Part shown: in pieces, positions 19,337-27,354 of the stretch
Layout: each line of letters begins with the position of its first letter
Numbering within the stretch: the first letter of the stretch is position 1
DNA from: Arthrobacter sp. ERGS1:01
GTDB lineage: Bacteria > Actinomycetota > Actinomycetes > Actinomycetales > Micrococcaceae
Direction of reading: 5' to 3'
DNA: 64,000 nt
Assembly: GCF_001281315.1 (NCBI RefSeq)
Contig: NZ_CP012479.1
Coordinates: forward strand, 3,658,001 to 3,722,000
The notes under the pieces: generated by a model
Seen by the model: the letters and a program-made list of their open reading frames with translations, nothing else
What the model was told of the DNA's origin: nothing
The model's database searches: none
Position numbers and translations under genes: made by a program

Positions 19337-19666
19337 ATGACGACTCCCGGCTTCCAACAGCCGCAACCCGCCCAACGCGAGGCCGATCTGCGCGAGCCGA
19401 TGCCCTGGATGAGCCGCGGGCGCACCGGCGGCTCCCTGGCCCTGCCCGGCGTCAAGCGTCCCCTCGGCGCACTCATCTACGGGCTGGTCCTGCTGGCCCT
19501 GGGCGTTGCGGCCCTGCTGACGGCGGCCGACGTCGGAGCGGCCGTCACCGGCTGGCTCCTCTTCGCCGTCGCGGCGGGCCTTGGCGTGTGGCTGATCGTG
19601 ATCGCCGCCATCCGGCTGCCCTGGTACCGCAAGTACATCCAGGTCCACGGCCACCCGCCGTTCTAA
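19337..19666 (+). CDS. Small two-helix membrane protein, unknown function
   Basis: Unrecognised 109-aa protein. A polar, Gln/Pro-rich N-terminus (about 40 residues) is followed by two hydrophobic helices (about 44-64 and 68-90) and a short basic tail RLPWYRKYIQVHG. No enzymatic motif. It sits between an amino-acid exporter and the pabB region, with its own predicted leaderless promoter. Confidence 0.7.
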   Translation: MTTPGFQQPQPAQREADLREPMPWMSRGRTGGSLALPGVKRPLGALIYGLVLLALGVAALLTAADVGAAVTGWLLFAVAAGLGVWLIVIAAIRLPWYRKYIQVHGHPPF

Positions 19667-19667
19667 A

Positions 19668-19727
19668 CCGGCGTTCATCCCGGGGTTCCTGCCGGGGTTC
19701 CTGCCGGCGTTCCTGCCGGCGTTCCGA
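19668..19727. repeat. 12-bp tandem repeat, five units
   Basis: Five consecutive units of CCGGSGTTCCTG (first and last degenerate: CCGGCGTTCATC and CCGGCGTTCCGA) start 2 nt after the stop of the preceding gene and end 34 bp before the pabB-region promoter. Slippage-prone. Confidence 0.75.
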
Positions 19728-19761
19728 TCCGCAACCGCCGCGGCCGGCCCGCCGCCGTCGA

Positions 19762-19767
19762 TAGAAT
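19762..19767 (+). promoter_or_regulatory. -10 hexamer TAGAAT of pabB transcript
   Basis: TAGAAT ends 6 nt before an ATG at 19774 that opens a 17-codon reading frame overlapping the pabB start. Confidence 0.5.
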
Positions 19768-19773
19768 TGCACC

Positions 19774-19827
19774 ATGACTTCCCTCCACCGGATCGCGCCG
19801 GGCGCCATGGACCACCTGCGTGGCTGA
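19774..19827 (+). CDS. Putative leaderless 17-codon upstream ORF overlapping pabB
   Basis: Encodes MTSLHRIAPGAMDHLRG and ends at a TGA (19825-19827) that lies 3 nt inside the coding region defined by the pabB GTG (19820-19822). The -10 TAGAAT is 6 nt before its ATG. This layout would couple pabB translation to the small frame. Alternatively it is simply the pabB leader. No homology is known. Confidence 0.35.
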   Translation: MTSLHRIAPGAMDHLRG

Positions 19828-21910
19828 CGCTCCGCGGCCCGTCATCATCGCCGTCGACGGCCGCTCCGGCGCGGGCAAGACCACCGTGGCCCTGGAATTG
19901 GCCGCCCTGCTGCGCCGCCACCGCACCGTGGCGCTGTTCCACCTCGAGGACATCTACCCCGGCTGGGACGGCCTGGCCGACGGCGTGCGCCGCTACGTCG
20001 ACACCGTCCTGACGCCTCTGCACCGCGGCCTGCCCGCCACATGGACCGCATGGGATTGGGCCACCGGGAACGACGGCGACTCCCGCACCACCGCCGCGGC
20101 CGACGTCGTGCTGGTGGAGGGTGTGGGTGCCGCCCATCCCGACGCCCTGCCCTTCCTTGACGCGACCATCCGGGTGGACGCACCGACCCCCGCCCGGAAG
20201 AAGCGCGCCCTGGACCGCGACGGCGACACCTATGCGCCGTTTTGGGACCGGTGGGCGGCGCAGGAGGAGACGCTTTTTGCCGACGACGGCTCGGCGGCCG
20301 TGCCCGACATTGTGGTGGACGGCTCGCGGGGGGTGGCGGCCGCACCGGAGCTGGTCCTCTCGGCGCTGGCCGAGCTGCCGGCCCTGGAACACCTGCTGGC
20401 GCCGGAGCTGGCCCGCCGCCGCGGCCTGGAATTCTCTGCCGAGCGCGTCGACGCCTATCCGGACGGGCCGGCACTTTTCGCCGCCCTGTACGCAGAGTCG
20501 CCGGACGCCGTGTGGCTGGACAGCTCCATCGCGGACACGAGCGGCCAGGCTTCAGAATCCGGGTTGGCTGCGTCCGATCTGCCGCCGGGCAGGTCACGGT
20601 TTTCCATCATGGCCGACGCCGGTGGCTGGTTTGGCCGCACGGCCGCCCACACCGCGGGCCTGACCACGCTGCGCTCAGGGCAGGTCACCACCCATATCCG
20701 CGCCCCGTTCTTCCGCTGGCTGGACAGCGTCTGGGGCCGGAAGGCCGTGCGCGCACCCGAGCACTACCCGGGCGACTTCACGCTGGGCTGGCTTGGCTGG
20801 CTGGGTTACGAGCTCAAGGGCGAGACGGGCGGCGCAGTGTCGGCACCGCCCGCCGGTCCCGGTGCCCCGCCGACCGCCGCGCTGCTGTTTGCCGGCCGGG
20901 CCGTCGTCGTCGACCATCAGGAAAAGTGCCTGTTCCTGCTCACGCTGGCCGAGGCCAACCACCCGGCGAGCCGGGACGAGGCCGCCGCATGGACGGCCCA
21001 GGTCCGGGACGTGCTGCCCCAACTGACGGCCCCGGCGGCGCCCGCGCTTCCGGCTCCGACGTTCACCGTGCTCGACGGCGAGGCCCGCTACAAGGCCATG
21101 ATTGCCGCGGCCCTGAACGAGATTTGGGAGGGGAACTCCTACGAGGTCTGCCTGACCACGCAGCTTCGGGCGCACACGGCCGAGCCCGTCGACGCGTGGG
21201 ATTGTTACCGGGCGCTGCGCCGCCGCAGCCCCGCGCCGTTTGCCGCTTTCCTGCGTTTCGGGCCCGTGGCGGTGTGCAGCACCTCCCCCGAGAGGTTCCT
21301 GCGCATTGACTCCGCCGGGCTGATGCGGGCCGAGCCGATCAAGGGCACCCGGCGCCGGGACGCCGATCCGGCCGTGGATGCCGCCCTCATGGCGGACCTC
21401 GCGGCGTCGCCGAAGGACCGGGCGGAAAACGTGATGATCGTTGACCTGCTGCGCAACGACCTCAGCCGCTTTGCCCTCCCCGAGACGCTCACGGTGCCGC
21501 GGTTGTGCCGGATCGAAAGCTACGCCACCGTGCACCAGCTGGTCAGCACCATCGAGGCGCAGCTGGCCCCGGGCAGTTCCCGCGCGCAAGCCCTGGCCGC
21601 CGCGTTCCCGGCCGGTTCCATGACGGGCGCCCCCAAGATCAGCACCATGGCCATCCTCGACCAGCTGGAGGCGGGGCCGCGCGGCATCTACTCCGGCGGG
21701 ATCGGCTACTTCTCGCTCAACGCGGCCATGGACCTTTCCGTCACGATCCGCACCCTGGTCCTCACCGACGCCGACGACGGCGGCACGCACCTCTCCCTCG
21801 GCGTGGGCGGGGCCATCACCGCCGACTCCGACGACGACGCCGAGTGGCAGGAAATCCAGGCGAAGGCCTACGGCGTGCTCTCGACCCTCGGCTCCGCCTT
21901 CCCGGAGTAG
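19820..21910 (+). CDS. pabB: Aminodeoxychorismate synthase component I fused to an N-terminal P-loop kinase-like domain
   Basis: Bifunctional-looking protein of 696 aa. The first ~185 residues resemble a uridine-kinase-like P-loop NTPase, with DGRSGAGKTT (13-22) and a possible lid (DAPTPARKKRALDRDGDTY). The rest is a chorismate-binding enzyme: EPIKGTRRRD with K508, the SMTGAPKIS motif (about 600-608), GPRGIYSGGIGYFS and LGVGGAITADSD near the end. PabB converts chorismate and ammonia to 4-amino-4-deoxychorismate on the way to folate. The partner lyase PabC lies 2.8 kb downstream; no PabA is in the window. Whether the kinase domain is active is unknown. Confidence 0.87.
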   Translation: MADAPRPVIIAVDGRSGAGKTTVALELAALLRRHRTVALFHLEDIYPGWDGLADGVRRYVDTVLTPLHRGLPATWTAWDWATGNDGDSRTTAAADVVLVEGVGAAHPDALPFLDATIRVDAPTPARKKRALDRDGDTYAPFWDRWAAQEETLFADDGSAAVPDIVVDGSRGVAAAPELVLSALAELPALEHLLAPELARRRGLEFSAERVDAYPDGPALFAALYAESPDAVWLDSSIADTSGQASESGLAASDLPPGRSRFSIMADAGGWFGRTAAHTAGLTTLRSGQVTTHIRAPFFRWLDSVWGRKAVRAPEHYPGDFTLGWLGWLGYELKGETGGAVSAPPAGPGAPPTAALLFAGRAVVVDHQEKCLFLLTLAEANHPASRDEAAAWTAQVRDVLPQLTAPAAPALPAPTFTVLDGEARYKAMIAAALNEIWEGNSYEVCLTTQLRAHTAEPVDAWDCYRALRRRSPAPFAAFLRFGPVAVCSTSPERFLRIDSAGLMRAEPIKGTRRRDADPAVDAALMADLAASPKDRAENVMIVDLLRNDLSRFALPETLTVPRLCRIESYATVHQLVSTIEAQLAPGSSRAQALAAAFPAGSMTGAPKISTMAILDQLEAGPRGIYSGGIGYFSLNAAMDLSVTIRTLVLTDADDGGTHLSLGVGGAITADSDDDAEWQEIQAKAYGVLSTLGSAFPE

Positions 21911-21946
21911 CTGTCCGGCTGCGGCCCGCCACTGCTCCAGCGGATT

Positions 21947-22001
21947 GGCGGTGCAGCTTCTGCGGGCTCGCAACGCTCAAGGTCACAGGAGCTGCACCGC
22001 C
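21947..22001. repeat. Stem-loop after pabB
   Basis: Arms 21947-21962 and 21986-22001 pair at 15 of 16 positions with a 23-nt loop. It could serve as the pabB terminator. Confidence 0.5.
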
Positions 22002-22045
22002 GGTTCAGACCAGTCTCTGGAACCCGCAGGAGGTGCACCATCGAT

Positions 22046-22118
22046 TTCGACGGTGACACGCACCTCTGCCTCGGCGTGGGCGGAGCCATTGCCGTCGACT
22101 CCGCCTTCCCGGAGTCGG
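22046..22118 (+). pseudogene. Decayed duplicate of the pabB C-terminal coding region
   Basis: Reads through THLCLGVGGAIAVDSAFPES, against THLSLGVGGAITADS and the terminal SAFPE of the intact pabB (21783-21910). The middle segment present in the real gene is missing. No start or promoter; a fragment only. The surrounding 494 bp (21911-22404) holds no gene, only this remnant, two palindromes and one dispersed repeat. Confidence 0.6.
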
Positions 22119-22253
22119 CGGTCGACGCCCTGTGGCAGCCGGCTGTGGATCGCCGCCACCGGAACCGGCATTTTCTCGCCGACTATCCGACCCACGGCCG
22201 CGGGCGGCCTTAGGGTCTCCTTTACGTCGGCTACGAAAACACCGCCTCCACCG

Positions 22254-22366
22254 GCTCTCGAGAACTGATTTCCTCACCGAAAACTGCTTCTGTGCACGGC
22301 ATGCCGCGCATGAATGCAGTTCTCGGCACTGGAATCAGTTTTCGGCGCCGCCCACCTCGCGAGAGC
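22254..22366. repeat. 113-bp imperfect palindrome between pabB and cls
   Basis: Outer arms GCTCTCG/CGAGAGC (22254-22260, 22360-22366), then GAGAACTGATT against AATCAGTTTTC, and an inner pair CCGAAAACTGC against GCAGTTCTCGG. It is folded like a long interrupted hairpin in a convergent intergenic region. Confidence 0.5.
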
Positions 22367-22373
22367 CAGCCGG

Positions 22374-22397
22374 GGTCTCGACAAGCTCGACCACCGG
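22374..22397. repeat. Dispersed intergenic repeat, copy C
   Basis: GGTCTCGACAAGCTCGACCA followed by CCGG, next to the cls stop. It is the best-preserved copy of the family also seen at 12306, 13371-13415 and 28634. Confidence 0.65.
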
Positions 22398-22404
22398 GCG
22401 GGGA

Positions 22405-23883
22405 TTACTGCAGCGTGGCGGTGAGCCGGGCGACGTTGTCGATGTAGCGGGCCAGGACGGGCCGGTTGATCCACTCGTCCAGGAGCAGTTCGCGGGAGAC
22501 GGCACGGTATTGTTCCTCGACGCGGTGCATCTCGTTGACGACGGCCTGGTCGATCATCATGACCGACACTTCAAGGTTGAGGGAGAAGCTGCGCATGTCC
22601 ATGTTGGAGGAGCCGATCACGGCCACGTCCTCGTCGACCGTGAAGTGCTTGGCGTGCAGCACCAGCGGCTTGGGGTAGAGGAAGATCCGCACCCCGGCCT
22701 TCAGCAGCGCCTCGTAGTAGGAGCGCTGGGCGTGGTGGACCAGGAACTGGTCGCCGGATTCGGAGACGAACAATTCCACGCGGACCCCGCGCTGGGCCGC
22801 CGTCGTAATCGCGTAGAGCAGGGAGTCGTCGGGCACGAAGTAGGGGCTGGAGATGGTGATGCGCCGTTCGGCCGAATACAGCAGCGTGTTGAACAGGCGC
22901 AGGTTGTTTTCCGTGACGAAGCCGGGGCCGCTGGGCACCACCTGGCACAGGACTCCGCCTGTGAACGAGTCCCAGTGATGCACGGCCAGCTGGGATTCGA
23001 GGTTTTCCTCAGTCTCGGAGGACCAGTCGGTGGCGAACATGACGTTCAGCGTGCCCACGATGGGACCCTCCAACCGGGCCATGAGCTCCACCCACTGCCG
23101 CCCCACCTTGTGGTTCTTCTTCTTCCGGTACCAGGGCTCAATGACGTTTTGTGAACCGGTAAAGCCCACGCGGCCGTCGACGACGAGGATCTTGCGGTGG
23201 TTGCGCAGGTCGGGGCGGCGCCACTGGCCCTTCACGGGCAGCAGCGGAAGCATGCGCCGCCATTGGATCTCGCTGGCCTTCAGCCGGCGGATCATCTGCC
23301 GGTAACCGGGCACCCGGATCGAACCGATGTGGTCGAAGAGCACGCGCACCCGCACGCCGCGTTCAGCCGCGGCCTCGAGTTCCTTGAACAGGTTGTCGGT
23401 GCAGGCGTCGGAGCTCATGATGTAGAACTCGGCGTTGACGTAGTCGGTGGCGGTGCGGATTTCCGCCGCCATGGCGTCCAGGGATTCCTGATAGCCCTCG
23501 ATCAATTGCACGGAATTGGCGCCAAGTGCCGGGAAGAAGCCCAGGTTGCGGTTGAGTTCCACGGCCGAATTGACCCAGGACGGCCCGTCGTAGGGAGGCA
23601 CCTGCGCGGCGATTTCCCGGGTTCCCTCGACGATGCGTTCGTTGACGGCGGCCTGGGTTTCGCGCCGGCGCCGGGAGAGCCGGAAATTGCCGAACATCAG
23701 GAACAGGGCCAGGCCGATGTAGGGCAGGAAGAAGATGCACAGCAGCCACGCCATGGCCGTGGTGGGGCGCCGGTTGCCGGGGATCACGCCCAAGACGACG
23801 ACGCGGATGACCAGGTCCACCAACGCAATCACCACCGACAGCCAGACACTGGAAGTGGGAATGCTGAACGCGGTCCAAATCAC
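22405..23883 (-). CDS. cls: Cardiolipin synthase (phospholipase D family)
   Basis: Membrane enzyme condensing phospholipids to cardiolipin, 492 aa. Two N-terminal transmembrane helices (about 5-28, 38-58) are followed by two HKD motifs: [10 protein letters not shown] (H229, K231) and [18 protein letters not shown] (H410, K412). Start: GTG at 23881-23883 has AAGGAG spaced 6 nt upstream (KEIC precedes it in the longer frame), which is stronger than the further-upstream ATG at 23916. The gene is convergent with pabB and divergent from the HdeD-like gene. Confidence 0.92.
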   Translation of the reverse strand: MIWTAFSIPTSSVWLSVVIALVDLVIRVVVLGVIPGNRRPTTAMAWLLCIFFLPYIGLALFLMFGNFRLSRRRRETQAAVNERIVEGTREIAAQVPPYDGPSWVNSAVELNRNLGFFPALGANSVQLIEGYQESLDAMAAEIRTATDYVNAEFYIMSSDACTDNLFKELEAAAERGVRVRVLFDHIGSIRVPGYRQMIRRLKASEIQWRRMLPLLPVKGQWRRPDLRNHRKILVVDGRVGFTGSQNVIEPWYRKKKNHKVGRQWVELMARLEGPIVGTLNVMFATDWSSETEENLESQLAVHHWDSFTGGVLCQVVPSGPGFVTENNLRLFNTLLYSAERRITISSPYFVPDDSLLYAITTAAQRGVRVELFVSESGDQFLVHHAQRSYYEALLKAGVRIFLYPKPLVLHAKHFTVDEDVAVIGSSNMDMRSFSLNLEVSVMMIDQAVVNEMHRVEEQYRAVSRELLLDEWINRPVLARYIDNVARLTATLQ

Positions 23884-24044
23884 GCAGATCTCCTTGAGGG
23901 TGGTTGCGGGTGCCATTAGCCTACCGGGTGCCGTCGCCGCATTTACTGGTGCACATTTGAAACACAAATACATTCCGGGCCGGGCGGGCAACGGATAGTC
24001 TGTGATTTAACGATATTCACCGCACCATTTGGGGACTGAAAACC

Positions 24045-24659
24045 ATGAGTACAACACAACCTGCCGGCCCGACACTCGACGTTTTTGCGCTGGACCCGGT
24101 GAAACTGACCAAGTCCGCGATCTCCTGGCTGCGGATCGCCTTTGCCGCCAGCGGCGCGGTGGCCCTGATCCTGGGCGTGGTACTGCTGTTGTGGCCGTCC
24201 AAGACCCTTGCCGTAGTGGCCGTATTCCTGGGACTGAACTTCCTCATCACGGGAGCCGTGAAACTTTGCCTGGGAATCTTTAGCAGCGGTTTGAGCGCCG
24301 GATTGCGAATCCTCGACATTTTGTTTGGCGTTTTCCTGATGATTGCCGGAATTGTGGCCATCAAGAATTCCGCGGCCACCGGCGAGGCGCTGCTCATCTT
24401 TACCGTCATCATCATCGGAATTGGCTGGATTATTGAAGGCGTTTTGGCCATGGTGGAATCCGGCAAAGGCTCTTCCCGCACCTGGGCCATCCTGTTCGGC
24501 GCCATCAGCGTCATTGCCGGCGTCGTGATCCTGGCCGTCCCGGTGTGGTCGGCCCTGTGGCTGCTGACCATGACGGCCATCCTGCTGATCGTGCTGGGCC
24601 TGCTGGGCCTTGTGCGCGCCTTCACCTTTGGCCGCGGCGTGCTGACCCAGCTGGGCTGA
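24045..24659 (+). CDS. HdeD-family (DUF308) membrane protein
   Basis: Membrane protein of 204 aa with six hydrophobic helices arranged as three similar pairs, the DUF308/HdeD pattern. Named after HdeD, an E. coli acid-resistance membrane protein; the biochemical role is unknown. A hydrophilic N-terminus of about 25 residues precedes the first helix. It is read divergently from cls. Confidence 0.8.
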   Translation: MSTTQPAGPTLDVFALDPVKLTKSAISWLRIAFAASGAVALILGVVLLLWPSKTLAVVAVFLGLNFLITGAVKLCLGIFSSGLSAGLRILDILFGVFLMIAGIVAIKNSAATGEALLIFTVIIIGIGWIIEGVLAMVESGKGSSRTWAILFGAISVIAGVVILAVPVWSALWLLTMTAILLIVLGLLGLVRAFTFGRGVLTQLG

Positions 24660-24700
24660 TGCGCTTGGGGAGGCACAAGGTTGGGGGTGCGGGTGGGGAC

Positions 24701-24706
24701 TAAGCT
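24701..24706 (+). promoter_or_regulatory. -10 hexamer TAAGCT, leaderless start of pabC
   Basis: TAAGCT ends 7 nt before the pabC ATG at 24714. Confidence 0.5.
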
Positions 24707-24713
24707 CTAAGGC

Positions 24714-25631
24714 ATGACTGTTTTGGTGTTTATTGATCCCGCGCGCCCGGATGGGCGCATCGCCGACGCCGACGCCCCCGTGCTGTTGGCCACCGATCAG
24801 GGCGTCACCCGCGGCGACGGCATCTTTGAATCCCTGCTGGCCGTCAACGGCGCACCCCGCAAGGTCCAGGCGCACCTTGACCGGCTCGCCACCTCCGCGC
24901 GCACCATGAGCCTGGACCTCCCCGCGGACGACGCCTGGCTCCGCGCCATCGCGACGGCCGTGGCCACCTTTGAAACCGCCTCGCCGCAGCAACCGGACGA
25001 GCACGGCAACACCAACGTCATCTTGAAACTGATCGTCACGCGCGGTCCCGAGGGTGCCAACTCCCCCACCGCGTGGGTGCAGGCGTCGCCCGTGCCGGCG
25101 CTGCTGGCCGAGCAACGCGCCAAGGGCCTTGATGTGATCCTGCTGGACCGCGGCTACGACAGCACCGTCGCCGCCCGGGCGCCGTGGCTCCTGCTGGGCG
25201 CCAAGACGCTCTCCTACGCCGTCAACATGGCCGCCCTCCGGCACGCCCACGAGCAGGGCGCCGACGACGTCATCTTCACCAGCAGCGACGGCCACGTGCT
25301 GGAGGGGCCGACGTCGTCAGTCCTGTTGGCGCACATCAAGGACGACGACGGCACGCCCGTCAAGCGCCTCATCACGCCGAACCTGGACAGCGGGATCCTG
25401 CCCGGCACCACGCAGGGCGCGTTGTTTGCCGCAGCCAGGGACGCCGGCTGGGAGCTGGGCTACGGACCGCTGCTGCCGGCGGATCTGCTCGACGCCGACG
25501 CCGTATGGCTTATTTCGAGCATCCGGCTGCTGGCGCCCGTCACTACGATCGACGGCGCCGAAATCGGCACGGCCGGTGTCAGGGCCGCCCTGACCGCCGA
25601 GCTGGCGGCCCTGCTGGCCCAAACCCACTAG
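24714..25631 (+). CDS. pabC: Aminodeoxychorismate lyase (class IV PLP enzyme)
   Basis: Converts 4-amino-4-deoxychorismate to p-aminobenzoate and pyruvate, the step after PabB in folate synthesis. Class IV aminotransferase fold, 305 aa: LLATDQGVTRGDGIFESLLAV near the N-terminus, the PLP lysine in GAKTLSYAVN, and DVIFTSSDGHVLEGPTSSV with PNLDSGILPGTT at the cofactor phosphate site. Branched-chain aminotransferase or D-amino-acid aminotransferase are related alternatives, but the nearby pabB supports PabC. Confidence 0.87.
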   Translation: MTVLVFIDPARPDGRIADADAPVLLATDQGVTRGDGIFESLLAVNGAPRKVQAHLDRLATSARTMSLDLPADDAWLRAIATAVATFETASPQQPDEHGNTNVILKLIVTRGPEGANSPTAWVQASPVPALLAEQRAKGLDVILLDRGYDSTVAARAPWLLLGAKTLSYAVNMAALRHAHEQGADDVIFTSSDGHVLEGPTSSVLLAHIKDDDGTPVKRLITPNLDSGILPGTTQGALFAAARDAGWELGYGPLLPADLLDADAVWLISSIRLLAPVTTIDGAEIGTAGVRAALTAELAALLAQTH

Positions 25632-25645
25632 GCGTCGAAGGCCCG

Positions 25646-26311
25646 CTACGAGACGGCCGCGCTCCGGCGCTGCGCGGAGTGGGCGGGTGTCACGGGCGGC
25701 ACCAGGGGGTGGAGCTTGTTGCCGAGCAGGATCAGCACCGTGCTGGTGGCAATGAACGCGACCGCAATGAGCACGCAGGTCACCGCGACTGAGCCGTAGC
25801 CGCCGTTGGCCGGGTTCAGGAACGGGTACGCGTACCAGTTGATGGCCGCGCCGCGGATCAGCGAGTAGGCAAGGTACGCCAGGGGGAAGACCACGGCGAC
25901 GCCGAGCCGGCTCAGCGGGATCCTCAGGCGCGGGGACTGGACCAGCCAGTCCAGCACCACGGCAATGGGCATCACGTAGTGCATCCACGTGTTGATCCAC
26001 GGCAGCAGCGAGCCGAGGTCGACGTTGCGCAGCAGGGCGCTGAAGACGATCCCCACCAGGGCCATGCAGACCACCGACACGCAGCGCAGCACCTGCCACA
26101 GCGGGCCCAGTTCCTTCCCGCGCCAGATCAGCACGGCCTCCACCATGAGCACTACGGCGGCCAGCAAATTCCCCAGGTTCGTGAAGTAGCTGAAGAAGTT
26201 CACCACCGGGAAACCATTTGAAATGTGGATGCTTAGCTGGGTGCCCATGGCGATCAGGGTGACGGCACCGAGCAGGAATCGCAGGGCGGCAAGGGTGCGG
26301 CGTGTTGTCAT
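25646..26311 (-). CDS. Pr6Pr-family membrane protein
   Basis: Membrane protein of 221 aa with six hydrophobic helices. FSYFTNLGNLLAAVV, MHYVMPIAVVLDWL and YPFLNP are typical of the bacterial Pr6Pr (FAR-17a/AIG1-like) family, whose function is not established. ATG 26309-26311 is used because the preceding 25 residues in the longer frame are polar and unlike the family. Confidence 0.8.
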   Translation of the reverse strand: MTTRRTLAALRFLLGAVTLIAMGTQLSIHISNGFPVVNFFSYFTNLGNLLAAVVLMVEAVLIWRGKELGPLWQVLRCVSVVCMALVGIVFSALLRNVDLGSLLPWINTWMHYVMPIAVVLDWLVQSPRLRIPLSRLGVAVVFPLAYLAYSLIRGAAINWYAYPFLNPANGGYGSVAVTCVLIAVAFIATSTVLILLGNKLHPLVPPVTPAHSAQRRSAAVS

Positions 26312-26436
26312 GGCAACATCCTGCCATTGCGAGTACCCGAAATGCGTATTTGAAATGTAAATGCAGCCTGTCATGTTGCGCCACATTCTCCGTCATGGTT
26401 GCCCGCCGGGCGCTGGGGATGTGTTATTTTTCAAGT

Positions 26437-26556
26437 GAGTAACGAGTTCCAGCGCCAAGCCCTGACTTGCTGGACGGCAACCCTCTTTTCGGCGGGGTGC
26501 CTCAGGTGACTACTCGGCAAACCCGGCGACCAGCGGCCGCGGCTTGCAAGCGAGAC
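26437..26556 (+). ncRNA. SAM-IV riboswitch
   Basis: The stretch beginning GAGTTCCAGCGCCAAGCC, then CTTGCTGGACGGCAACCC, GGCGGGGTGCC and GGTGACTACTCGGC follows the SAM-IV aptamer order, an actinobacterial SAM sensor. The pseudoknot-side segment with GGCTTGCAAGC lies at the 3' end. Downstream CCCTCCG/CGGAGGG (26573-26595) is a possible expression-platform hairpin. It would repress DUF1737-rhodanese-metZ when S-adenosylmethionine is abundant. Confidence 0.85.
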
Positions 26557-26648
26557 ATGCGCCTCTTTTGCTCCCTCCGTGTTGGCTGCGGAGGGCACGG
26601 AACGAGCACCCGCTTGCAGGGCCGTCCGCCTGCACTTGAGGAGTACAC

Positions 26649-26908
26649 ATGTCCGCAGAAGATTCCCCCTGGCCTACCGGCTCATCACCGGCCCCGACGA
26701 CCGCTCCTTTTGTGAACGGATCTCCGCCGCCCTCGCCGAGGGCTATGTGCTGCACGGCAACCCGGCCGTCACGTTCAACGGCACCTCGGTGATCTGCGCG
26801 CAGGCCGTGATCCTCCCGGCAGCCGTGGCCACCTCCGACGCCGCCGTCGCCGACGCCGTGGACGCGCTGGATGCCGATCTTGAGTTCGACGGCGAGGGAA
26901 TCGCGTGA
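26649..26908 (+). CDS. DUF1737 small protein, apparently frameshifted near its start
   Basis: First gene after the SAM-IV riboswitch. The conserved part (AYRLITGPDDRSFCERIS through SVICAQAVIL) matches DUF1737. A clear GAGGAG and ATG (26649) begin MSAEDSP, but the conserved domain continues in another frame. One extra C in the C5 run at 26665-26669 would join them as MSAEDSPLAYRLITGP. Either a sequencing error or a real frameshift; without it no good start exists for the domain frame. It overlaps the rhodanese GTG by 4 nt. Function unknown, tied here to sulfur metabolism. Confidence 0.7.
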
Positions 26909-27297
26909 GCTACGCCGGGGACCTCGCCCCCGAAACCGCCTGGGAAAAACTCGCCAACGGCGCCGTGCTGGTGGACGTGCGCACCGAGGGCGAATGGGCG
27001 CACATCGGCGTCCCGGACGTATCCGCATTGGGCACGGAGCCGGTCTTCATCCAGTGGAACCTCGCCTCCGGCGCCCCGAACCCGGCGTTCCTTGAGGAAT
27101 TGGCCGCCGCCGTTCCGGCCGAAAAACCATTGGTGGTGCTGTGCCGCTCCGGCGCCCGGTCCATCGCGGCGGCCGAGGCCGCCACGGCCGCCGGCTACAC
27201 GGCGTTCAACGTCCTTGAGGGTTTTGAGGGCGTCCCGGACTCCTACGGCGACCGCGTGGTCAACGGCTGGAAGAACCGCAAGCTGCCCTGGAAATAA
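26905..27297 (+). CDS. Rhodanese-like sulfurtransferase
   Basis: Single-domain rhodanese of 130 aa. The active-site loop is VVLCRSGARS with the catalytic Cys; DVRTEGEWAHIGVP is the N-terminal CH2A-like motif. It starts with GTG overlapping the preceding stop (GTGA), so the two are translationally coupled. Located in a SAM-IV-regulated operon directly before metZ, it probably supplies or handles sulfane sulfur for methionine synthesis; that role is inferred from position. Confidence 0.9.
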   Translation: MSYAGDLAPETAWEKLANGAVLVDVRTEGEWAHIGVPDVSALGTEPVFIQWNLASGAPNPAFLEELAAAVPAEKPLVVLCRSGARSIAAAEAATAAGYTAFNVLEGFEGVPDSYGDRVVNGWKNRKLPWK

Positions 27298-27354
27298 CGC
27301 CCGCCGGCGCCCCCTCCACACCACCATCAGCGAAAGCTAAGGAAACACAAGCAC

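Noticed and set aside
19820..20380. P-loop kinase domain considered as a separate gene before pabB
   Set aside because: No stop, internal start with RBS, or frame change separates it from the PabB part; it is one reading frame.
21911..22404. Open frames in the region after pabB as a real gene
   Set aside because: The only protein-like match is a fragment of pabB; the rest are palindromes and repeats without starts or RBS.
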